Assembly (NCBI RefSeq): GCF_001186155.3
Contig: NZ_CP016540.2
Span: 1,466,001 to 1,530,000, forward strand
Direction of reading: 5' to 3'
From: Planococcus versutus
GTDB taxonomy: Bacteria > Bacillota > Bacilli > Bacillales_A > Planococcaceae
DNA length: 64,000 nucleotides
Position numbers and translations under genes: made by a program. This document shows positions 31,100-40,187 of this stretch, one piece after another. The notes under the pieces are model-generated. The model did not search any database. It worked only from the letters and a program-made list of their open reading frames with translations, and was not told the origin of the DNA. Positions within the stretch are counted from its first letter, which is position 1. The number at the start of each line of letters is the position of its first letter.

Positions 31100-33493
31100 G
31101 TGTGTTGTTTGAAAGTATTACCATTGTCATATGATCTTACATTAATCTTTTTTTCTATCGCTGTGGTTTTAATTTCTTCATTTATAGCTTTGACTATTAG
31201 TGGCACTTTATATAAAACCGTGGGAAAAGCCAGATTAAAGTGGATCGTTTTTGGTGCGTTTGTTATGGGGCTTGGGATTTGGTCAATGCATTTTATCGGT
31301 ATGTTGGCTTCTCATCTTTCAGTCACGATTACATATAGTACACCACTTGTTATTGTTTCGATTCTTCCCGCTTTGTTTGCGAGCGGACTTGCATTTGCAA
31401 TCATCAGCAGACCACAGGTTCGGAAACATGAAATTATAACAGGATCAGTATTAATTTCATCTGGTATTATAGCTATGCATTACATAGGTATGGCGGCAAT
31501 GAAAATGCAAGCAACCATTGAATATGATCTTTTTTTATGGGTATTGTCAGTTGTGATCGCTCTAGTTGCATCGTTGTTAGCGATGGTACTGTTGGTTTAC
31601 TCTAGAAATCGCCAAGGATATTTTTGGCTTAAAATGACGAGTGCTATTTTTATCACCATGGGTGTTTCAGGCATGCATTATGTTGGCATGGCAGCCGCAC
31701 GCTTTACAGCAAGTAATCATCATGTTTTGGTTTCTTCTAATTCGATAAGTAGTGTGTACATCGCTTATAATGTTGGACTTGGCATGGTATTAATTTTGTT
31801 AATTGCTGTATTGAGTCTGCGAAGTGATAACAAAGTAAAGTCCATATTGGACGAATACAATCTTCAATTTCATTCGGTCATTGAATCGGCTACTGATGGA
31901 ATTGTCGTTACTGATGCAAATAGAGGTATTTTACAGTGGAATCAAGGAGCACAATCTCTTTTTGGCTACACCAAAGATGAAGTGGAACACAAGGATGTTC
32001 AATTGATTTTTCCAGAAGCATATCCAAATTTCCATCTAAAAAAAACTGTTATTGCATCAGAAAAAACGATTGAAATGGTAGGTCGAAAAAAAGATGGAAA
32101 CCAATTTCCGGTAGAATTGTCTTCAGGCTCATGGGAAACACCGCATGGGAATTATTATAGTTTAATTATCCGAGATATTACTGAACGTCGTAAAAGTGAA
32201 AAGAAAATAAGGGATCTTGTTTACTTGGATTCTCTGACGGGACTTCCTAACAGACGATTGTTTAATGACAGACTTGAAACAGCAATAGAGCAGTCAAAAG
32301 AAAATCAGTCAGTGTTAACTGTTTTTTACTTGGATTTAGATCAGTTTAAATTAGTGAATGACACGTTTGGTCATCAAATCGGTGATCAATTGCTGATTGA
32401 CGTGGCAACGCGTATTAAAACATGTATTGGCAAAACTGATACATTAGCAAGACTTGGTGGAGATGAATTCGTACTCCTCCTACCGAATACAGAATACGCA
32501 GCGGCTAAAATTATTGGGGAACACATTTTAAAAGAGTTGAATCAAGAGTTCTTTTTAAATGATGAGACTATTTTTATTACACCTTCTATTGGAGCCAGTT
32601 TGTTTCCAGCAGATGGTACAGAGTCTGAACAACTTATGAAAAACGCAGATATTGCTATGTATCGTGTCAAAGAAGAAGGAAAGAACAGTTTACAGTTTTT
32701 TACTTTTGAGATGAACGAATTGATTTCCCGTAAGTCAAAAATTGCTATGAGCATTCGGAAAGGATTAGAACTTGGGGAATTTTCAGTTCATTATCAACCA
32801 CAAATTGATATTGAAACTGAAAAAATCATTGGAGTTGAAGCATTGGTTCGGTGGAATCATTCAAAGTTAGGTGTGATCTCCCCTGCTGAATTTATTCCAA
32901 TTGCAGAAGAAAACGGAATGATTCTTTATATTGGAGAATTTGTATTGCGTACTGCTTGCCAGCAAAACAAAAATTGGCAAGATGCTGGAGTTGAGCCTTT
33001 CCGCGTTGCTGTAAACATGTCAGCCAAACAGTTTTCGCAAAGCAATATTGCAGAAGTAATTACTCGTGCGTTAAAGGATGCTGACCTAGCACCTGAATTT
33101 CTTGAATTAGAATTGACGGAAAGTATTATTCAAAAAGCAACAGCTGCTATATCCAAAATGCATGAGCTAAAGAAAATGGGGATCCATTTATCAATTGATG
33201 ATTTCGGTACAGGTTATTCTTCTCTAAGTTATTTAAAACTTTTTCCGATAGATACTTTAAAGATCGACCAACATTTTACGCGTAATATTCATAGTGATGC
33301 AAAAGACGCAGCTTTAGTAGATACCATTATTCAAATGGCTCGTAATTTAGAATTAAACGTTATTGCAGAAGGGGTAGAAACGGTAGAGCAATTAGCTTTT
33401 TTGAAAAACAAACGTTGTCATCAAGCACAAGGGTACTATTTCCATAAACCTTTGATGCCTGAACAAATTGAAGAACTTTACTTAAAGATTTGA
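31100..33493 (+). CDS. MHYT-PAS-GGDEF-EAL cyclic-di-GMP protein
   Basis: A 797-residue membrane sensor. Residues 1-240 are seven helices with three MHYT-type motifs (MHFIGM, MHYIGMAAM, MHYVGMAAA), thought to sense a gas or copper-bound signal. A PAS domain (about 255-370) is followed by GGDEF (about 375-535, with intact GGDEF at ARLGGDEF) and EAL (about 545-797, with EALVR and the conserved DDFGTGYSSLSYLK). Both cyclase and phosphodiesterase signatures are intact. No R-x-x-D inhibitory site precedes GGDEF. Start uncertain: GTG 31100 or TTG 31109 behind AAAGGA. Confidence 0.9.
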   Translation: MCCLKVLPLSYDLTLIFFSIAVVLISSFIALTISGTLYKTVGKARLKWIVFGAFVMGLGIWSMHFIGMLASHLSVTITYSTPLVIVSILPALFASGLAFAIISRPQVRKHEIITGSVLISSGIIAMHYIGMAAMKMQATIEYDLFLWVLSVVIALVASLLAMVLLVYSRNRQGYFWLKMTSAIFITMGVSGMHYVGMAAARFTASNHHVLVSSNSISSVYIAYNVGLGMVLILLIAVLSLRSDNKVKSILDEYNLQFHSVIESATDGIVVTDANRGILQWNQGAQSLFGYTKDEVEHKDVQLIFPEAYPNFHLKKTVIASEKTIEMVGRKKDGNQFPVELSSGSWETPHGNYYSLIIRDITERRKSEKKIRDLVYLDSLTGLPNRRLFNDRLETAIEQSKENQSVLTVFYLDLDQFKLVNDTFGHQIGDQLLIDVATRIKTCIGKTDTLARLGGDEFVLLLPNTEYAAAKIIGEHILKELNQEFFLNDETIFITPSIGASLFPADGTESEQLMKNADIAMYRVKEEGKNSLQFFTFEMNELISRKSKIAMSIRKGLELGEFSVHYQPQIDIETEKIIGVEALVRWNHSKLGVISPAEFIPIAEENGMILYIGEFVLRTACQQNKNWQDAGVEPFRVAVNMSAKQFSQSNIAEVITRALKDADLAPEFLELELTESIIQKATAAISKMHELKKMGIHLSIDDFGTGYSSLSYLKLFPIDTLKIDQHFTRNIHSDAKDAALVDTIIQMARNLELNVIAEGVETVEQLAFLKNKRCHQAQGYYFHKPLMPEQIEELYLKI

Positions 33494-33529
33494 TACCTGT
33501 AAACAGCAGTATAATGTTTGAAACAATTT

Positions 33530-33569
33530 AAAAAGATGACTTAGGGATTTTGCCCAAGTCATCTTTTTT
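33530..33569. terminator. Terminator after the GGDEF-EAL gene
   Basis: AAAAAGATGACTTAGGG pairs with CCCAAGTCATCTTTTTT; usable from both sides, the next gene converges. Confidence 0.9.
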
Positions 33570-33621
33570 ACATTTATCGCTAACATGACGGTTTAAAGAT
33601 CATGATTCAGTAACAACAAAA

Positions 33622-34314
33622 TTAGCTTTGTTGAGCTTGATAGACTTCTTCAAAAGGCTGGACAACGACAAATCCATTACCTGAAAATTTCATCTGTACC
33701 GATTCTCCGCTGCCTCTGCCAAACAAACTTTTCAATTGAATATCTGTTACGAAATCAGGTTCTAAGCTACCAGACCATGCGACAGTTGCGTTTGGATCAG
33801 TAAAAATAGGTTTGTCTGGTGTGACAAGTAAAGTTAATGGCTCGTAATGGGAAGTAAACGCGACCAGGCCTTTTCCTTCTAACCGGATATTAAACAAACC
33901 TCCAGCCATCATACCCGCGACACGGCGCATGAGCTTAATATCCCACTCAAGACCATCTTGAAAAGCGAGCAAGTCATTGCCATTAATAAAAATACTTTCA
34001 CCTTCTAAATCTAGAACAGTAATTTTCTTGCCATTATCAGCGACATAAAGTTTTCCATTGCCTTTTGCCTTCATCAATTGTGCACCTTCACCACTAAATG
34101 CCTTTTTGACAAATTTTCCAAGTCCATGCTCAAGCATTCCTTCACGTTCAAATTTAATATTTCCTTCATAAGAAATCATGGAACCGGCTTTTGCCCAGAC
34201 TAAACCGTTTAAATTTACTTCTAATAGACGATCGGTTTCAAGTTCGAAAAATTCACGTGCGTTTTCGTCTTGCTTTGTTTGTTGAACAAACTGATGGATA
34301 GAGTATTTTGACAT
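33622..34314 (-). CDS. AIM24-family protein
   Basis: A 230-residue beta-rich protein of the AIM24/TIGR00266 family. Typical parts are EVNLNGLVWAKAGSMISYEG, the GEGAQLMKAKGNGKLYVAD segment, and the C-terminal SGNGFVVVQPFEE. The family is widespread and its biochemical role in bacteria is unclear; yeast AIM24 is mitochondrial. An AGGAGGAATT-type site precedes the ATG at 34314. Confidence 0.88.
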   Translation of the reverse strand: MSKYSIHQFVQQTKQDENAREFFELETDRLLEVNLNGLVWAKAGSMISYEGNIKFEREGMLEHGLGKFVKKAFSGEGAQLMKAKGNGKLYVADNGKKITVLDLEGESIFINGNDLLAFQDGLEWDIKLMRRVAGMMAGGLFNIRLEGKGLVAFTSHYEPLTLLVTPDKPIFTDPNATVAWSGSLEPDFVTDIQLKSLFGRGSGESVQMKFSGNGFVVVQPFEEVYQAQQS

Positions 34315-34471
34315 ACATAATTCCTCCTTTAAGTGTGTAGTAGATTATACGTTTGACTTGTGAGATGGTTCCGTCCCGTTAAAGTAAAACTTACGTGTGC
34401 TAAAAGGGAATTCGTTATCTAGAAGAGAATTAGTTACATGGGCAGCTTACCCATAAAAGGAGGAAATCTAA

Positions 34472-35340
34472 ATGAGTCATGTTACAAAAGGATTTATTCC
34501 TGTTACCGGAGGAAATGTTTGGTATCAAATCACTGGTGATGGTCCAGGAACACCGCTTTTAGTTTTGCACGGAGGACCTGGCGGGAAAAGTAGCGACAGC
34601 GATCCGCTCCGTCAATTAGCAACAGAACGACCAGTAATTCATTATGATCAGTTGGGATGCGGAAAATCAGATCGCCCCACGGATATAAAACTTTTGACAG
34701 TCGAACGTTACGTAGAAGAGTTAGGGCAAGTGATTGATTTCTTGAAACTAAAAGAAGTTCATATTCTAGGTCATTCTTGGGGACGATGCTCGTCGCTAGT
34801 TATTTGTTTGAAAAACCAGAAGGTGTTCGTAGTATTATTTTCTCTGGACCCGCTTTAGATGCACAAAGATGGGAACGCGATCAGCGGAATTACTTGAAAC
34901 AACTTCCACAAGAGGTCCAAAATACGATTGAACAAAGCGAGCAAGAAGAGACAACAGACTCTGCAGAATACAACAAAGCAATGATGGATTTTTACAAACG
35001 TCATATGTGTCGTATTGATCCATGGCCAAAAGAAATGGAAAAAGACATGGAAGAGATGAACCAACAAGTTTATAATTTTATGTGGGGAGCTTCGGAATTT
35101 ACCGTAACCGGCACATTAAAAAACTTTGATGCGACTGGACAGTTACATGAAATCAACATTCCTACTCTTTTCACATGCGGACGTTTTGACGAAGCCACAC
35201 CTGAAGCAACTAGCTATTATGCAGGGCTCGTTTTGGACGCAGAAATCCATGTATTTGAAAACAGCTCTCATATGCCCGGTGTAGAAGAACCAGAGGCTTA
35301 TGTAGAAATAGTTCGTGAATGGTTAAATCGTCAAGACTAA
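34472..35340 (+). pseudogene. Proline iminopeptidase (alpha/beta hydrolase), single-base frameshift
   Basis: The first frame gives a normal S33 peptidase start (PLLVLHGGPGGKSSDSDPLR, HYDQLGCGKSDRP) up to the nucleophile elbow GHSWG, then goes wrong at 34784. The next frame continues TMLVASYLFEKPEGVRSIIF through FTCGRFDEATPEA and the final histidine (NSSHMPG), ending at 35340. One missing A in TGGGGA(A)CGATG accounts for the break. Restored, the protein is about 290 residues and has the full catalytic triad. It is either a recent pseudogene or a sequencing error. AAAGGAGG precedes the ATG. Confidence 0.85.
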
Positions 35341-35356
35341 AAAAATGATCAAAAAT

Positions 35357-35391
35357 AAAAAACGCTTTGCCAATTTGGCAAAGCGTTTTTT
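35357..35391. terminator. Bidirectional terminator
   Basis: AAAACGCTTTGCCAA and TTGGCAAAGCGTTTT form a perfect stem with a one-base loop, between convergent genes. Confidence 0.9.
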
Positions 35392-36922
35392 ATTTCGTCG
35401 ATTCTAGTTGAACTTCATTAGAGCGCCCACGGTACCAATGGTGAAAAGTGACCACCAATTGATCTGGCACATCTTCAAGATAAGAGGTATGAATGGGTCT
35501 GGCACGCGTTACGGTTTGAAGAGAAGAAAGCCCACATGCACGTTGTATTCGATTTTGACTCATTTCAACTTCAACAATTTTTTCGCGTTTCGTCACAAAT
35601 AAAGTTGAAGTAAAGCCGCCATTTTTTAACTGAATCAACTCTTCGTTCAAACAATACCGTGTGTGCAGAAAATCCAGTACGCGAGAGAGCACAATCAGTA
35701 TGAGAAGGATACTTGAGCCGATCCACCAAGTCTCTTCAATACTGAGAAATTTCGGTTTAAAATAAAATAAAATGGCAGTGGCGATCAACCAAATCCAACT
35801 AGGTTTGAGAATGCGAATCCAAAGCGAGCGACGTGGTAAGCGCTGCATGTCCATTTGAATGCGGTAGCCTGGTAGAAGTTCGGATACGAGTGCATAAGCC
35901 TGATCTACCGGAAGAAATGGATAAAGTGAATTGATGTTCAATTCTTCTGAATCCAATGATAAGCTACCAGCGCTAATTAGTTTTACTTCTGCTAGTCCGA
36001 GAATTCGTTTCGTGAAAGTCTGTGTAATTTCAATGGCTTGTACGCGTTCTTTAGCGATGGAAAATGAAGCTTCTGAGAAGATGCCTTTTTTGATATAGAT
36101 GCGCTGACTATCTGAAGATATTTCGTATTTTCCATATTTAATAAAAGAGTGAATGATGCCAAATGTGAAAGAAGCGACGACAAGAACTGTGACAGCGATA
36201 GCGATAAGCCACGGTGAACTTAATATACTAGCTCCAACATATTCTAAACGTTCGTCAAGATTAATAAATTCAGAGATATTATAAAACACTGAACCAAGTA
36301 ACGGAATAAGTAGTAAAAAACTAAACGATGTCATTGATGCTTTTAACAAATCTCGCCGCGTTGGTTGGAAATGAAGAATTCGTTCATTAGTTGTTTTTTT
36401 AATGAAAACAGTGGGTTTAGCAACTGAAAAATCTTTAGTTTCATCTAAAATTGTCGGATTTTCTGTATTGATAATATCTTTTTGTTGTTGCACAATGGCT
36501 TCTAACTGTGATGCTTCTTTTTTTGTTGTTACGTCAAATTTTACTGAGGCATCATCTCCGGCAATGCCTGTTTCAAAACTTATAGATGTCAGTCTCAAAA
36601 TACGATGAAAAAAAGAAGTGTGTCGATTGATATTTTGAACTTTAGAAAAAGGAATCGCCTGTTCTGTTTTACTGAAAATGCCGTGACGTAAATAGAAACC
36701 TTGGTCGTCTAACGCATAAGTAGTTGTTAGCCAATTTAACATAGCAGACACAATGGACCAGCTAATATAGGCGATAAACGCATAACGGCCGTAAACCACT
36801 AAAGTAGAGTTACTACCGGCTTGAAAAACGAATAGGATCAAGAAAATAAAAAGTGAATTTCGAATTATGCTACCAATTTTAAACAATAAAGAAGCTGGAT
36901 GATGACGACGGTTAGCAATCAT
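35390..36922 (-). CDS. ydbT: YdbT-like PH-domain membrane protein
   Basis: A 510-residue membrane protein with repeated bacterial PH (DUF304) domains. Each repeat has two helices followed by a PH module (TTYALDDQGFYLRHGIFSKT, YEISSDSQRIYIKKGIFSEA, YCLNEELIQLKNGGFTSTLF). In Bacillus, YdbS and YdbT are encoded side by side and affect resistance to bacteriocins. It overlaps ydbS by four bases (ATGA), so the two are translationally coupled. Confidence 0.87.
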   Translation of the reverse strand: MIANRRHHPASLLFKIGSIIRNSLFIFLILFVFQAGSNSTLVVYGRYAFIAYISWSIVSAMLNWLTTTYALDDQGFYLRHGIFSKTEQAIPFSKVQNINRHTSFFHRILRLTSISFETGIAGDDASVKFDVTTKKEASQLEAIVQQQKDIINTENPTILDETKDFSVAKPTVFIKKTTNERILHFQPTRRDLLKASMTSFSFLLLIPLLGSVFYNISEFINLDERLEYVGASILSSPWLIAIAVTVLVVASFTFGIIHSFIKYGKYEISSDSQRIYIKKGIFSEASFSIAKERVQAIEITQTFTKRILGLAEVKLISAGSLSLDSEELNINSLYPFLPVDQAYALVSELLPGYRIQMDMQRLPRRSLWIRILKPSWIWLIATAILFYFKPKFLSIEETWWIGSSILLILIVLSRVLDFLHTRYCLNEELIQLKNGGFTSTLFVTKREKIVEVEMSQNRIQRACGLSSLQTVTRARPIHTSYLEDVPDQLVVTFHHWYRGRSNEVQLESTK

Positions 36923-37413
36923 TGTTCCACTTCCTTAATTTTAGCAAAATGACCGATTTGTTCTCGCAGTTCTGTTGCTACTTCTTTTGGCAGTGCTGGA
37001 ATTGAATGACTTGAACCCATGGTTTCAACTGATAATGAAGCTAAGTCAAATTTACGCATTAATGGTCCTTGTGTAAGTGAAACTGCTTGGATTTTTGTCA
37101 TTGGCACCAATTGCTGAGTGCGGTTCCAAATACCAAACTGAAGGTATAAAAACTCTTTATCTAAATCGTAACGCCAACTTTTAAAGGTTAATGGAGGACT
37201 AATAATCGACCAAATGATTCCTAGTAAAAAGAATGCAGTGATCGCGACCAAGACCCAAAAAATCCATTCGTACCAATTAAAGCGCCAATCTAAGTAAAAT
37301 AAAACGCCAATTACGATAAAAGCAATAAGATTAGAAATAAGTTCATCCATGCGCCAATACTTTACGGCATTCGGTGATAAGGAATGCCGCGGAGCAGTAT
37401 ATTGATCATTCAT
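36919..37413 (-). CDS. ydbS: YdbS-like PH-domain membrane protein
   Basis: A 164-residue protein with two membrane helices (about 27-45 and 50-70) and one bacterial PH domain (WRYDLDKEFLYLQFGIWNRT, VPMTKIQAVSLTQGPLMRKF, LASLSVETMGSSHSIPAL). It is the first gene of the ydbS-ydbT operon. Confidence 0.87.
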   Translation of the reverse strand: MNDQYTAPRHSLSPNAVKYWRMDELISNLIAFIVIGVLFYLDWRFNWYEWIFWVLVAITAFFLLGIIWSIISPPLTFKSWRYDLDKEFLYLQFGIWNRTQQLVPMTKIQAVSLTQGPLMRKFDLASLSVETMGSSHSIPALPKEVATELREQIGHFAKIKEVEQ

Positions 37414-38118
37414 TACGTAACACCACCATTTTCATAAGATACTTTATTATACGGAAAGCTTGATAGAAAGTTTCAAAGAAAATGGAATAGTTAAGAAAAG
37501 CAGAAAGAAAGTGCAAAGTAGCATACTGTATTGACGAATGTTGCAGCATTGCATGACAGGTAGTAGAGAGTTAATTACTGTTTCGAAGTACAAGTTACTG
37601 TTTTAACTAACTCAACGTAGCCTATTTTACTAAATTTACTTTTAAAGCTTTGTTGTATAATGACTCAACTCATTGTGTGTTAAAAAGTTAAATTTTTTCT
37701 TATTCTTACAATAGCTTTATTTGCTAAAGGAGGAGCAGTAAGTTAAGCATCTTTTTTAAATTTCAGAAAATCTTATTTACTAAATTTCACTAGAACAAAG
37801 TATATTGCTTATAAGAATCGAAACATTGGTGGACATTGTACTCGTAAAAGTAGTGTAGCGATTTGCTGAAAACTATATAAATATATTTAAATATTTTCTG
37901 AATAAAAAGAATATTAAAAATCACTTTACATATTATAAAACAAATACTAGTCTTAATGTATTAGTAAATAAACATTTTAGTAGTAAGGATGATTTAAAAA
38001 TATTTTTTTGACAAATAATCGTTGTTAATGTGAATCAGTTATTCAAATTTAAAAATCTGAATAATTTAATATTTTTAACTTATAATGTGTATATTTCAAG
38101 TAGCAAGGAGTAGTTAAC
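37414..38118. other. Long AT-rich intergenic stretch
   Basis: About 700 bases without a gene. A strong AAAGGAGGAG (37727-37736) is followed by no start codon in a useful position. TTGACA near 38009 and TATAAT near 38082 are possible promoter elements but are not spaced as one promoter. Nothing else is recognised. Confidence 0.4.
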
Positions 38119-38520
38119 GTGATTAGAACGAACGAATTTACATCTACAGCAGAAAAAGTAAGCAATTTCTTAAATGGAGAGCTAGAACGACATGAAGATT
38201 TTTGGCGTCTTGAGAAAAAAAGAGCAGTTAAATGGCAACATAACGCAACAAGCTATATTAATCTTTCATTAGATTTGTATGTTTCTTTTAGTTCTCTTCG
38301 TGATAAAGAAAAGGCAGTAAACATGGCTGAAGTTTTCTTGATGCCTGAAGAAATGCCGCTCTTTACGAAAGCTTTGATTGATCATGTTATTCCATTTCCG
38401 ACCATTTATTCACAGCAGTTATCAAAAAAGCGAGGGATGTATTGCGTTCGTTTAACTGCTCAAGAGTTGCCAGAAGAGTTTGCTGAACGGCTTTCTGCAG
38501 CACTCGACTTGCTTGTCTAA
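38119..38520 (+). CDS. Hypothetical 133-residue protein
   Basis: A soluble protein, helical, with no recognised domain. Features seen are the basic aromatic part HEDFWRLEKKRAVKWQHNAT and the C-terminal ELPEEFAERLSAALDLLV. AAGGAG precedes the GTG start. It is followed 33 bases later by another unknown gene and then by a 48-codon gene, likely one operon of lineage-specific proteins. Confidence 0.6.
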   Translation: MIRTNEFTSTAEKVSNFLNGELERHEDFWRLEKKRAVKWQHNATSYINLSLDLYVSFSSLRDKEKAVNMAEVFLMPEEMPLFTKALIDHVIPFPTIYSQQLSKKRGMYCVRLTAQELPEEFAERLSAALDLLV

Positions 38521-38553
38521 AATAGTTCTGGATTTCAAAGGAGTGAAGTAGAA

Positions 38554-38916
38554 ATGGGGCAGCCAAAAGATATGCTTCAAACGGTAGTCAATTATTTTTT
38601 CTTGAGATCGAAAGATGTGCACTTTGAAAATGGATGCGCGTTTATAACATTTTTTGCAAGGTTATCTCGTGAAATTTCTTTTATGACGGATGGAATAGAA
38701 GAGACGCAAATTCAAACTTTATGGGTTGAAATAGAAGAATTGAGACACGATCAGGCTACTAAAAAACAAAAAAATATGCCCAATTGTGTTTGGCGATATG
38801 AGCTTTCAAAAGATGTGTTTGATAGTTTAACTCAAATAGCAAACAGCAATCCCAAAGACATGTATTATGTGACACCATATCACCGAAAATCTTCTTGTCA
38901 AAAATTCACTTCATAA
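38554..38916 (+). CDS. Hypothetical 120-residue protein
   Basis: A soluble protein of unknown family; the stretch VNYFFLRSKDVHFENGCAFI and VWRYELSKDVFDSLTQIANS recall the preceding protein's helical layout, but no homology is claimed. AAAGGAGTG lies before the ATG. Confidence 0.6.
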   Translation: MGQPKDMLQTVVNYFFLRSKDVHFENGCAFITFFARLSREISFMTDGIEETQIQTLWVEIEELRHDQATKKQKNMPNCVWRYELSKDVFDSLTQIANSNPKDMYYVTPYHRKSSCQKFTS

Positions 38917-38982
38917 ACCTGAGCGAAATATGCTTTTATCTAGTGAAAATGAGAACTAACCACACTTAGGAGGACGATTAGA

Positions 38983-39129
38983 ATGACTTCCGTAATCAAA
39001 GAAGAAAAAGAAGTGGAATTGACTCCGCTTTATTTGAAAAAGTACACTGATCATATTGATGGTTATAAGCAACACAAACAAAGTAAAGTGTTAACGTATA
39101 CAGAAAAAAGTAAAACCAAAAAAACCTAA
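38983..39129 (+). CDS. 48-residue basic hypothetical protein
   Basis: A short frame with an excellent AGGAGG site ten bases before the ATG. The product (MTSVIKEEKEVELTPLYLKK, then YTDHIDGYKQHKQSKVLTYT and a lysine-rich end) is highly charged and has no membrane helix. It is followed by a clear terminator, which supports a real transcript. Function unknown. Confidence 0.6.
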   Translation: MTSVIKEEKEVELTPLYLKKYTDHIDGYKQHKQSKVLTYTEKSKTKKT

Positions 39130-39155
39130 TCATTCAGTACTAAACGGTTATAAAG

Positions 39156-39196
39156 AAAAGCGCTTCCCATAATTATGATGGGGGAAGCGCTTTTTA
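39156..39196. terminator. Bidirectional terminator
   Basis: AAAAGCGCTTCCC and GGGAAGCGCTTTT pair around a 12-14-base loop, between convergent genes. Confidence 0.88.
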
Positions 39197-39928
39197 TTTG
39201 CTGCGAATTTTAGAAAGTAAACGAAGAATTTCCAAATACAACCAAACTAACGTCACAAGCAAGCCAAAAGCACCATACCATTCAAAGTATTTCGGAACTT
39301 GTTTTTGAGCTGCACTTTCAATAAAGTCAAAATCCAATACTAAGTTCAACGCAGCAATAATAACAATAACTACACTAATTCCAATGCCTATTGGAGACGA
39401 TTCGTGTAGAAAAGGAATTTCAAAACCAAAAAAGCCTCCGATAAATGAAATCACATAAACTAAGAAAATAGCACCTGTTGCAGCGGCTACACCTAGTCTG
39501 AAGTTTTGTGTGACTTTGATAAGCCCAGACTTGTAAACGAGCAACAAACTAAACAAGACACCGATTGTGATTAGTACTGCTTGGAATACAATACCTCCAT
39601 ACTGAACTTCATACTGCGCAGAAATAGCACCAAGAAATAATCCTTCAAGCAGTGCATAAATAGGTGCTGTAAAAGGTGAGATTTTTGGCACGAAAATTGT
39701 AATTAAGCCTGCAATGAGGCCACCAATTGCACCTACAAGAATTAACGGCAAGACACTGTTTGGACTGGTAACAAACTGGTTCCACGAATAAATAAATGTC
39801 ACCAGCACTAACAAGAGCAAAATAAATGTTTTATTAACTGTGCCTCGTATGGTCATTTTGCGACCTGTATCGGCCTTATTGAAATTTTCAAACGCTTCAG
39901 TTTTTAAACTTGGATTCCCACTTCTCAA
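39194..39928 (-). CDS. Bax inhibitor-1/YccA-family membrane protein
   Basis: About 244 residues with seven membrane helices. Family features are the N-terminal polar part with MTIRGTVNKTFILLL, APIYALLEGLFLGAISAQYE after helix 3, and the C-terminal NLVLDFDFIESAAQKQVPKY-FEWYGAFGL segment whose acidic residues form the di-aspartyl pH sensor in related calcium-leak channels. The start TTG at 39928 fits the TTAGGAG site; GTG at 39937 overlaps it. Confidence 0.88.
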   Translation of the reverse strand: MRSGNPSLKTEAFENFNKADTGRKMTIRGTVNKTFILLLLVLVTFIYSWNQFVTSPNSVLPLILVGAIGGLIAGLITIFVPKISPFTAPIYALLEGLFLGAISAQYEVQYGGIVFQAVLITIGVLFSLLLVYKSGLIKVTQNFRLGVAAATGAIFLVYVISFIGGFFGFEIPFLHESSPIGIGISVVIVIIAALNLVLDFDFIESAAQKQVPKYFEWYGAFGLLVTLVWLYLEILRLLSKIRSK

Positions 39929-40123
39929 CTCAATCACTCCTAAACAAATTTTAACACAGTTTATTATATCCTTTTATGTAGTAGAAATACACGAAGAAGC
40001 TAAGCTATTATGCCAAATTGGAGAAAACTAGAGTTGTCCTTCTTGTACATGGGACGTATCAATCTCTGTTTACTGAATTCGTTAATAAAGTAAGTCTAAA
40101 AATAAGTTTATGTCACATTTATA

Positions 40124-40140
40124 TTAGTACCTAATACTAA
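40124..40140. promoter_or_regulatory. FapR operator
   Basis: TTAGTACCTAATACTAA is a perfect match to the known 17-bp FapR palindrome (TTAGTAC-N3-TACTAA type). FapR represses fatty-acid synthesis genes and is released by malonyl-CoA. It lies 48 bases before the fabH start. Confidence 0.88.
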
Positions 40141-40187
40141 TAGTTGGTGGTAGAATAGTGTTAAGACACCAAGAGGGGGCGCTTTAA

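Noticed and set aside
37727..37745. Possible gene start after AAAGGAGGAG
   Set aside because: No start codon at a usable distance and no open frame follows.
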